From the NCBI GenBank assembly GCA_022821875.1, contig JAJECV010000106.1:1-47384 (forward strand): a stretch of 47,384 nt of DNA, in the 5' to 3' direction. Each line of letters opens with the position of its first letter. Within the stretch, counting starts at the first letter, position 1. Origin of the DNA: Rhodothermales bacterium. GTDB taxonomy: Bacteria > Bacteroidota > Rhodothermia > Rhodothermales > Bin80. The position numbers were made by a program, and so were the translations under genes. This document shows, one piece after another, positions 8,215 through 14,943 of the stretch. Under the pieces are notes generated by a model, which was not told the origin of the DNA, searched no databases, and saw only the letters and a list, made by a program, of their open reading frames with translations.

Positions 8215-8715
8215 TCAGCAGGAAGTGCATCTACGTGAGTTCAGGAACCCTCTTCTCTTTTTCGCTCCGGTTGTTTCCTCTGGGGAGTGCTTATCAATAC
8301 TGGGAAGAGATCTGCGACGCTGTCGCCCTGCTCCAGGAATTACCTTGGGGTTGGCGAAATCCTTGCAAAGTTTTTTGTCACATGAAAAAAGAACCGTAGC
8401 CTTACCAGCTACTGCCAGTGCCAAGATATGACGATCATCCGAGCGACGGATTGGAGGATCGGGGATATCGTTCAGGGCAGGTTGAAGGTCGGCTAAAGCA
8501 ATATCAATAGCTTTCCCAATTTTAAGATAAGCTTGCAGAAGACCACGAATCTCGTTGTTTACACTCACTTCTTTCTTGTACTTCGCATAGTTAGTATAGA
8601 CGATTATCCCATCTTCTCGGTTGAGCCATTTTCGAAATTGATAGCCGGCCGAATTTCTGGTTTCGGCAGAGAAATGGCGAAATGCACTGGCATCCAGAAT
8701 AGCTCTCACACACAT
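8215..8715 (-). CDS. PIN-domain nuclease, last gene of the ubiquitin-like operon
   Basis: The 166-residue product shows the pattern of a PIN-domain ribonuclease: D8 in ILDAS at the end of strand 1, E49 in YKKEV, D94 in DDRHILALA and D113 in SCDKKL, which would form the metal-binding acidic cluster. After residue ~128 comes a basic tail rich in Arg and Lys. The chosen ATG at 8715 is 10 bases past the stop of the ATPase gene and gives the usual short run before the first Asp; the frame is open further upstream, but that part overlaps the ATPase gene. PIN proteins usually cut RNA, often as toxins. No antitoxin-like gene is adjacent, and here it is the likely effector of the conjugation operon. 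That role is inferred from context. Confidence 0.75.
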   Translation of the reverse strand: MCVRAILDASAFRHFSAETRNSAGYQFRKWLNREDGIIVYTNYAKYKKEVSVNNEIRGLLQAYLKIGKAIDIALADLQPALNDIPDPPIRRSDDRHILALAVAGKATVLFSCDKKLCKDFANPKVIPGAGRQRRRSLPSIDKHSPEETTGAKKRRGFLNSRRCTSC

Positions 8716-8725
8716 ATTGAGGGTC

Positions 8726-9997
8726 TCATGTTGAAAATCCCAGTAGCCTGTTCGTCTCTTCCAGGATGAACCGCTGATAGCGTGGAGGCTGTCCAGTGAG
8801 GTTGGCGCGGTTGTCAAGCGAAATCTGATGTAAGCGTGTTGACGATTTATCCTCTGGAGGATGTTCAAAATAAATTAGTGCAACATCAGAATGCCCTAGA
8901 AATTTTTCTTTAACTAATATGCGGAACCAAGTAATTATGTGGTCGCTGTGTGTCTCTATGATAAAGGCATGATCGCTTTCAGCCATCATTTTAATGAGTC
9001 CCGCCTGAGCAGATGGATGGACATGTACCTCGGGCTGTTGCAACAGGAAAAGTGATCCCGAAGGAGCGCCACAAAAAGCGATAATGAAAGGGAGAAGGCT
9101 GGGGATCCCATATCCAACGTCAATTAAATTGTAATAGGAACCGGAAACATTTACCCGAACTTCAAATTGGCCTGTGGAAAATTTCCGAACATCAAGTTGT
9201 CTGAAAAGGCCGAGTTTCTGACCGACACGGTTAATTGCACTAAGGTCTACATCGTTGTCTAAGGCTTTGATGGGATTATGGGGATAGTAACGCTTTCGCT
9301 CCAATCCATGAGGAACGACAGGGATAATTCGAAAGGATGGCGGTGGGCCCTGGAAATGCTCATTAAGGAAGTTGATAAACTTGGTGAAGTTCGGCTCTTC
9401 CTGATTTGCCGGGTTCCCCATGCGTTTCCTGAATACTGTCGGAGAACCCGAGAAGGGAAGATAGCCTTGGGTGACATATCGGGAAAGCCATGTTGTAAAC
9501 TGGGTGTACGACACCTCGGATCGATTCAGTAGAAATTGAAATTCCGGTCCATCAAATCGCCAATGCTCTGACAGATCCTCGGAGGCCTCATTGGCGATGG
9601 TTAAACCCGGATCTGATTCTGGGGACCTTTTACGCATCTGTATCTCCAGCCTGTTCTGCCTGGGTGCGGAATAAGAACGATTCTCCGTAAATTCAAGAGC
9701 GAACCGGCGAAAGAGGCCGCTCTTTAGACTGATGTCAATGCGAAATGAGTCACAGCCCGATCTGGCAATAGATTCAAATGAACCCATACAGAATGGTTTC
9801 TGGTCAAAAAAATTGGTGCGGTCATTTAGTTCATGGAGTTGAGAAAATTGTCCGATAGCGTTTAAACATCCTGCAAACGTAGATTTCCCTACGCTGTTCT
9901 CTCCGATCAGCAGGGTTATTTTTGCCAATTCAGCATGTTGCGTGCCGGACAAAGTTCGCACATCAGTAATAGAAATTTTGGTAACAGGACTGCCCAT
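8726..9997 (-). CDS. AAA ATPase of the OLD/RecF-like (AAA_21-type) group
   Basis: The 423-residue protein has an N-terminal Walker A (IGENSVGKSTF, about residues 31-41) and a C-terminal half with Walker B-like FLLQQPEVHVHP followed by a conserved switch region ETHSDHI. This split arrangement with a large insert is that of ABC-like/SMC-like ATPases found in OLD and other phage-defence proteins. No TOPRIM motif is visible after the ATPase core, so the nuclease function may be carried by the PIN protein next door. The start at 9997 is 2 bases past the upstream stop, which indicates translational coupling. It probably senses a signal or remodels a complex using ATP; this is inference. Confidence 0.85.
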   Translation of the reverse strand: MGSPVTKISITDVRTLSGTQHAELAKITLLIGENSVGKSTFAGCLNAIGQFSQLHELNDRTNFFDQKPFCMGSFESIARSGCDSFRIDISLKSGLFRRFALEFTENRSYSAPRQNRLEIQMRKRSPESDPGLTIANEASEDLSEHWRFDGPEFQFLLNRSEVSYTQFTTWLSRYVTQGYLPFSGSPTVFRKRMGNPANQEEPNFTKFINFLNEHFQGPPPSFRIIPVVPHGLERKRYYPHNPIKALDNDVDLSAINRVGQKLGLFRQLDVRKFSTGQFEVRVNVSGSYYNLIDVGYGIPSLLPFIIAFCGAPSGSLFLLQQPEVHVHPSAQAGLIKMMAESDHAFIIETHSDHIITWFRILVKEKFLGHSDVALIYFEHPPEDKSSTRLHQISLDNRANLTGQPPRYQRFILEETNRLLGFST

Positions 9998-9999
9998 AA

Positions 10000-11442
10000 T
10001 TATTTGCCGATCAACTTGCGAATTCGAGAATATACAGTATCAATGAAGGAACTATCCCTGCGATGCACAGGATCCTCCAGAAAGCTATAACTCCAATTGT
10101 CTCCCTTTCCCATTCTCTGAATAATTGAACATTGGGGGGCACATGTGTTGATATGAGGTGTTAGCTTGTTCGCCATGAAGGTGTAATGGAGTTTTGTGGG
10201 GGCGGATTGCCACCAAGGTTCCCGTAGTATAGCACGAAGCATCTCCAGCACCATAAGACTCGCCAAATTGGAAGCGAAAGGAAATACGTTCTGGTTACCG
10301 GATATTGCCATATTATGGTTTATGTAAGAGGGATTATCCAAGGATCCATCACGCTCCATTACAACATCTGAACTAGTATATTGGCCGTCACAGCGGAGAC
10401 ACCGCGAGTCAGGTCCTACTCGCAGGATGCTCCAGGTAGCGTCACCGAACCGGCCGCTAGACTTGGTTGCAACGCGAATCCCCCCAAAGATGACGGGAAT
10501 GTTATGGACATACGCAATATTGTTGAGCAGATCTTTGGGCAGAGGGCGATCAACTGCACAAAATAGAACGTCACAATCAAGTGCGGCGGCATAGGCATCA
10601 CGCTCTTGGATCCAGGCACGCCTGGAATCAACATGAAACGAAGCTGCACTGGCTGATCGGCGAAGATGCTTCGCTGCTACATCAACCTTGAAGGAGCCGA
10701 TATCCCTGGTGGTTGTGTGAAGCAATCGGTCAAGGTTGATTTCCTCTACACGGTCCGCGTCAACAAGCAGAATATCCGTGGCCCCGATACGGCCAAGTGT
10801 TTCAGCAATGATAGCGCCGACGCTGCCAAGACCAACAATACCGATTCGCAGGCTGGCCAAGGCGGCCTGACATTCTGGTCCCCATGTATCCAATGTGCGG
10901 CGCTGGCGAGTTGACCGAGTGGCTGAGGCATGTTCTGGATGAATGCTGAGGTGAATCCCACTGCCGACTACTCGCACTTTGTCACAAGCCGTTCGGGCAA
11001 ATTTTCGACCATTCCACGACCAGTACCGTGCACTCCACACGCCATCTGTGCCGACAGTTAATCCCAGCAGAGGTAATCCTGAAGCGCGGGCTGGAGGTGC
11101 AATACGATCCCGCTCAGCGACGATATCAACATCGCTCATTGCCTGCCAGCCAGCACTGGGGTGACTGTGCATAAAAGCAACGCCAGATTTTGTCTGACAT
11201 GCCATTTGAACAACCCTCGCAAGATAATCCGATTCAAAACTGACATTGCCGTGCAGGTTGCGCTCGCCTTCAAGCGGGAGAACTAACTCCGTTACAATAC
11301 CCGTCGTTCGAGTTTCACCCGTGCTCGGGTGCCAGAGGGCAAAGCATAGGTCTTCCTGTTGTTCTCCACGCAGAATCTGTGCGAGCAGGTGATTTTTTGC
11401 TTCCTCAGCAATAGTCTCTGTGAGGGTAGCCTCAAATCTCAT
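10000..11442 (-). CDS. JAB/JAMM protease fused to an E1-like adenylating enzyme
   Basis: The 480-residue product has two domains. Residues ~1-150 are a JAB metalloprotease with the zinc motif H92-x-H94-P followed by S103 and D106 (HSHPSAGW...SDVD), the fold that trims or removes ubiquitin-like tails. Residues ~185-440 are an E1/ThiF/MoeB domain: GIVGLGSVG (201-209) binds ATP, DAD (228-230) contacts the ribose, R239 follows, and C348, C351, C434 and C438 form a likely structural zinc site. C295 (LFCAVD) lies on the usual core strand; a catalytic thioester cysteine cannot be named with certainty. The gene overlaps the ubiquitin-like/E2 gene by 4 bp (ATGA). The product would activate and deconjugate the ubiquitin-like partner encoded upstream. 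Confidence 0.9.
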   Translation of the reverse strand: MRFEATLTETIAEEAKNHLLAQILRGEQQEDLCFALWHPSTGETRTTGIVTELVLPLEGERNLHGNVSFESDYLARVVQMACQTKSGVAFMHSHPSAGWQAMSDVDIVAERDRIAPPARASGLPLLGLTVGTDGVWSARYWSWNGRKFARTACDKVRVVGSGIHLSIHPEHASATRSTRQRRTLDTWGPECQAALASLRIGIVGLGSVGAIIAETLGRIGATDILLVDADRVEEINLDRLLHTTTRDIGSFKVDVAAKHLRRSASAASFHVDSRRAWIQERDAYAAALDCDVLFCAVDRPLPKDLLNNIAYVHNIPVIFGGIRVATKSSGRFGDATWSILRVGPDSRCLRCDGQYTSSDVVMERDGSLDNPSYINHNMAISGNQNVFPFASNLASLMVLEMLRAILREPWWQSAPTKLHYTFMANKLTPHINTCAPQCSIIQRMGKGDNWSYSFLEDPVHRRDSSFIDTVYSRIRKLIGK

Positions 11443-12281
11443 AGGTCGGCAAGTACACGGAGAAGGTGCCTGTTGAGATACGTCTTCATGTTTTTTTCCG
11501 ATGATGGTAACCTATCCCAGAAGTCACTGGGCGGAAGGCTGTATACCGACCAGTTCTCACCTTCAAACTGGTATGTGGAATGTACAGGTATTTTCGCTGG
11601 TTTGATGTTGGACTTAAAATGAACAAAATGCGGTGGATATTCAGGGTATCCATCTTCCTGGAAGCTGAGAGTAATCTGTAATGACTTCCCCTTGTAGGCA
11701 CCATGCTTGACGGCCATGTCAAACATAACAGCGTACTTTGAGTCGGGAATACGAACAGTTCTAGGGTCAAGTGCAAGCTTTTCCAACTCCTCCATGATTA
11801 TATCATCGCAATTCAAATTGGCCACGGGTGTACTCCCGACATGAATTGCGAGAAAATTGTCCCCTTCCGTGATCGTTACCATGTCATCAAGATTTTCGTA
11901 TCTCCGACCATCCGGAGTATTTTCAAGGTAGTAACTCTCCAGTTCAAGGGTATCAATCGCTGCTCCTGCACCGGCATTCTGCAGGATAGACTGAACGGTG
12001 AGAGGATTCTCAATCGTAGAATTTGACTCGCCGTTTACAAAGTAGCAAATTGGCTTGTCATCCGGCGTATCCGAAAGGTCTTGCTCTCTGGTCGTAAATT
12101 TTTGACCTGAAACAACATCAATGGGATCGTCAGGGTTCGCACACACCTGTCCGTCCTCTAAAACCAGAGAGGTGTCTTCTGCGGATTTGCCAGCAAGTTG
12201 AAGGAGCGAAGAGGGTTTTCTTTGACCGACTTCAGTTTCATGTTGCTGTCCGTCAATCAGTATATGAGAACTTTTTGCCAT
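11439..12281 (-). CDS. Tandem ubiquitin-like (multi-ubiquitin) domains fused to an E2-like domain
   Basis: The 280-residue protein appears to have three parts. Residues ~5-66 and ~77-153 are two beta-grasp domains of the bacterial multi-ubiquitin type, each opening with a hairpin (HILIDGQ; ICYFVNGE) and ending in a strand before a short linker. Residues ~162-280 look like the prokaryotic E2/UBC fold that accompanies such proteins: a first helix, a beta-meander, the Pro-rich turn YPEYPPHF, an aromatic block (WSVYSLPPSDFW) and a closing helix. There is no cysteine in 162-280 (the last one is C158), so classic E2 thioester transfer is not possible within this domain. No free Gly-Gly tail is visible. 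It is the first of four coupled genes. Assignment to Multi_ubiq plus a Prok-E2 family is by eye. Confidence 0.78.
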   Translation of the reverse strand: MAKSSHILIDGQQHETEVGQRKPSSLLQLAGKSAEDTSLVLEDGQVCANPDDPIDVVSGQKFTTREQDLSDTPDDKPICYFVNGESNSTIENPLTVQSILQNAGAGAAIDTLELESYYLENTPDGRRYENLDDMVTITEGDNFLAIHVGSTPVANLNCDDIIMEELEKLALDPRTVRIPDSKYAVMFDMAVKHGAYKGKSLQITLSFQEDGYPEYPPHFVHFKSNIKPAKIPVHSTYQFEGENWSVYSLPPSDFWDRLPSSEKNMKTYLNRHLLRVLADL

Positions 12282-12286
12282 TGTCG

Positions 12287-12484
12287 TTATCTGATGCAGT
12301 TCGACACAATGATTATGAACGGAATGTAAATATATGTTTCAGCAAAGTTCCCTGCAAATCCCTGGCTCCAGAGGCTTTGAGGAAGGTTTCGGTATACAGT
12401 TTCGTACGTTTCGTCTAACTTTTGAAGCCCTTCTGCCCCGGAGCGTTTTTTTTTGTGATATAAGAGATGTGCAGGTGTGGCCAT
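12287..12484 (-). CDS. Possible small protein upstream of the ubiquitin-like gene
   Basis: A 65-residue frame fills most of the 231-bp gap between proS and the ubiquitin-like/E2 gene and stops 5 bases before the next ATG. The first half is charged (KKKRSG, DETYE) and the end is hydrophobic (PFIIIVSN). I recognise no family. The position would suit a small operon member, but an A-rich leader read by chance is equally possible. Confidence 0.25.
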   Translation of the reverse strand: MATPAHLLYHKKKRSGAEGLQKLDETYETVYRNLPQSLWSQGFAGNFAETYIYIPFIIIVSNCIR

Positions 12485-12512
12485 GATTCCGGGCAATGCA
12501 ATCCTGCGACGG

Positions 12513-14297
12513 TCAGGCTGATTCAGATTGGGATGCCCAGGTTGGGAGGTGCGCCAGTCGCTGGTTCAGTGCGTGGAAGCATTCGGCGATCCCTGCCTGA
12601 ATCTGTTCAACCGCGTGCTCAAGGGGGAGGATCACAGGTTCTTTACTCCGCCTGCGACCAAATTCGGCCCCTCCTCGCTTGAGAGAGCGTGAACTGACGG
12701 TGCACCGCAAAGGGATACCGCGAAGGTCCGCATCCGCAAACTTGACACCCGGGCTCACCGCACGGTCGTCATAGAGTACCTCAATCCCGGCTGCAAGTAA
12801 CTGGCGGTAGAGTGTCTCGGCGGCCTCATGGACCTCACCTGTTCGTCCAAGAGAGACCAGAATGACCTGATACGGAGCCACAGAAATCGGCAGATCCATG
12901 CCAAATTCATCACTGTATTCCTCCGCAACGCAGGCCAGTGCCCGTCCAACTCCAATCCCGTAGGACCCCATCACAATGGGAAATCCCTTCCCGTTCTCAT
13001 CGGTGTAAGTTGCGCCCATACTGGCACTGTAGCGGGTTCCCAACTGAAAAATGTTTCCAACCTCTATACCTCGAACGATCTGCAGCGGCTTTCCGTCAAT
13101 AGGGTCGGGCGCACCGTCATAGGCCAGTGCAATCGGGGCGACGATGTCCGCCGTAAAATCCCGCCCGTAATTGGCACCGGTGTAATGCCAGTCCTTCTCA
13201 TTCGCCCCCACGACCAGGTTGGCGGATTCAGGAATCAGATCATCTGCAACAAGAAGGGTCTTCGTCCGGTCAATATCACACATAGATGCGTAGCCGGGGA
13301 CACACCCCGCCGCCATAATCTCTTCCGCCTCTGCAGGGCGGAGTGCCTGTGCCCTGACCGCGTAGCGGAGTTGTAATTCGTTGATTTCCATGTCTCCCCG
13401 AACACATACGGCGATCAGACGAGGGGGTGCTCCCTCCCCAAAATCCCCCATATAGAAGACCATTTTCCCCGTCTGACGGGGGCTCACGCCGCAGAACGCG
13501 GCCACTTTTGCAATGGTGGATTGTCCGGGCGTATGGATACGGGTTAGCGGCTCCGGCATACCGGCAGGATCGGGGATCTTTTGGAACGTTGCCACATCCA
13601 GATTGGACGCATAGCCGGTCTCCTCACAAATCGCCAGAGAATCTTCCCCAACCGGCGTGATATACATGAACTCATGTGCCACCTTGCCGCCCATCATGCC
13701 GGGATCACTCTGCACGGCCACCAGGTTCAGGCCGAGCCGTGCCCCAATCCGGTGATAGGCATTATAGTGGGCCTCGTATTGAGACTGGAGACCATCAAAG
13801 TCCCTGTCCAGAGTATAGGAGTCCTTCATCACAAATTCACGTACCCGGATCAGGCCGCCTCTGGCGCGGGGTTCATCCCGGAATTTTGTTTGCATGTGGT
13901 AGACCATCTGCGGCAATTGCCGATAGGAGCGGACCTCTGACTTGCAGAGACTGGTCACCACCTCTTCATGAGTCATGGCCAGAACCAGGTCCCGTCCTTT
14001 CCGATCCTGAAATCGTCCCATCTCGTCCCCAATCTCATACCAGCGCCCGGATTCCTGCCAGATTTCGGCGGGATGCACGACCGGCATGCACATCTCCTGC
14101 CCGCCGATAGCATCCATTTCCTCACGAAGGATTTGTTCAATCTTGCGCAGGGACCGGTGCGCCAAAGGGAGATAGGAGTACAGGCCAGCTGCCAGTTGAC
14201 GCACATATCCGGCCCGCACAAGCATCTGACTTGATGCTGAATCAGATTCCGAGGGCGCTTCGCGCAGGGTTTGACCAAAAAATTTTGATAGACGCAT
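12513..14297 (-). CDS. proS: Prolyl-tRNA synthetase (bacterial type)
   Basis: ProRS attaches proline to tRNA-Pro. The 594-residue product begins MRLSKFFG, the usual bacterial-type start, and I preferred this ATG to the TTG 15 bases upstream. Class II motif 2 lies in KFRDEPRARGG, and motif 3 in GSYGIGVGRALA. The ~180-residue segment between them is the INS editing domain that hydrolyses mischarged Ala-tRNA-Pro. A C-terminal anticodon-binding domain follows, and about 25 extra polar residues close the protein. It points the same way as the ubiquitin-like operon downstream, separated by 231 bp, and diverges from the feo genes. Confidence 0.96.
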   Translation of the reverse strand: MRLSKFFGQTLREAPSESDSASSQMLVRAGYVRQLAAGLYSYLPLAHRSLRKIEQILREEMDAIGGQEMCMPVVHPAEIWQESGRWYEIGDEMGRFQDRKGRDLVLAMTHEEVVTSLCKSEVRSYRQLPQMVYHMQTKFRDEPRARGGLIRVREFVMKDSYTLDRDFDGLQSQYEAHYNAYHRIGARLGLNLVAVQSDPGMMGGKVAHEFMYITPVGEDSLAICEETGYASNLDVATFQKIPDPAGMPEPLTRIHTPGQSTIAKVAAFCGVSPRQTGKMVFYMGDFGEGAPPRLIAVCVRGDMEINELQLRYAVRAQALRPAEAEEIMAAGCVPGYASMCDIDRTKTLLVADDLIPESANLVVGANEKDWHYTGANYGRDFTADIVAPIALAYDGAPDPIDGKPLQIVRGIEVGNIFQLGTRYSASMGATYTDENGKGFPIVMGSYGIGVGRALACVAEEYSDEFGMDLPISVAPYQVILVSLGRTGEVHEAAETLYRQLLAAGIEVLYDDRAVSPGVKFADADLRGIPLRCTVSSRSLKRGGAEFGRRRSKEPVILPLEHAVEQIQAGIAECFHALNQRLAHLPTWASQSESA

Positions 14298-14417
14298 GAT
14301 TGATAATAACAATTTGATGCAAAGTTACGGCGTACGATGTCGATGACCGGTATTTGGGGGCCGAAATACAGAGTATTTGCAAAAAAATCGCAAATATGTA
14401 CATTATTGCAGGCTTAC

Positions 14418-14436
14418 GGAACCAGTTTACGGTTCC
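14418..14436. promoter_or_regulatory. Inverted repeat upstream of feoA
   Basis: GGAACC and GGTTCC form a perfect 6-bp inverted repeat with a 7-base spacer, 55 bp before the first feoA start and just ahead of the AT-rich block TTATTTATATT. The position fits an operator or a leader hairpin. It is not a recognisable Fur or DtxR box. Confidence 0.3.
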
Positions 14437-14491
14437 TTATTTATATTCAATCCAGATTAAGTATCTTTGTGCAGAATTATTCAACCCGGTT

Positions 14492-14716
14492 ATGGTTCCC
14501 TCTCCGCTGACGGCTTTTTGCGACGGATGCACACTCAAGGTCTGCTTTGTAGATGGAGGTGCACAGGACAGGTTGCGTGATGTTGGTATACGCGAGGGGG
14601 CATATTTGGAGATGATCCAGAATTCCGATAAGATCGTTGTGCGCATTGAGGGGTGTCGAATCGGAATCCGCCGTGATACGGCCCGGGATATTCTGGCAGT
14701 TCCCTTGAATGCATGA
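14492..14716 (+). CDS. feoA: FeoA-like iron transport accessory protein (first copy)
   Basis: FeoA proteins are small SH3-fold cytoplasmic partners of the ferrous iron transporter FeoB. The 74-residue product has the FeoA pattern of a first strand, a helix (QDRLRDVGIREG), then two strands with a final RRDTARDILA segment. The frame is open back to 14354, but the internal ATG at 14492 gives the normal FeoA length and removes an unrelated N-terminal stretch. Its last codons overlap the start of the second FeoA gene by 4 bp, so both are translated together with feoB. Confidence 0.85.
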   Translation: MVPSPLTAFCDGCTLKVCFVDGGAQDRLRDVGIREGAYLEMIQNSDKIVVRIEGCRIGIRRDTARDILAVPLNA

Positions 14717-14940
14717 CACTTCAGGATCTGCGTCCTGGTGAATCCGGCAGGATTCTGGAGTTTGAGCCCAATGCAGTCACAGACCGCCTGATGGAGATGG
14801 GGATGCTCCCGGGCTCTGTCGTTCAGGTCGTCCGTCTGGCCCCGCTTGGCGATCCGATGGATCTGAAGGTTCGCGGGTATCATCTCTCTATTCGAAAGGC
14901 CGAGGCCGCTCAGATACGTATATCCAAATGCGAAGCGTAA
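14713..14940 (+). CDS. feoA: FeoA-like iron transport accessory protein (second copy)
   Basis: The 75-residue protein is a second FeoA domain: MTLQDLRPGE opening strand, RLMEMGMLPGS helix and turn, the APLGDP segment, then a final strand RGYHLSIRK. It is closer to the typical FeoA sequence than the preceding copy. The start overlaps the previous stop (ATGA) and the gene ends 3 bases before feoB. Two FeoA genes before feoB, or a FeoA-FeoA fusion, are seen in several bacterial groups. Confidence 0.92.
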   Translation: MTLQDLRPGESGRILEFEPNAVTDRLMEMGMLPGSVVQVVRLAPLGDPMDLKVRGYHLSIRKAEAAQIRISKCEA

Positions 14941-14943
14941 GTA

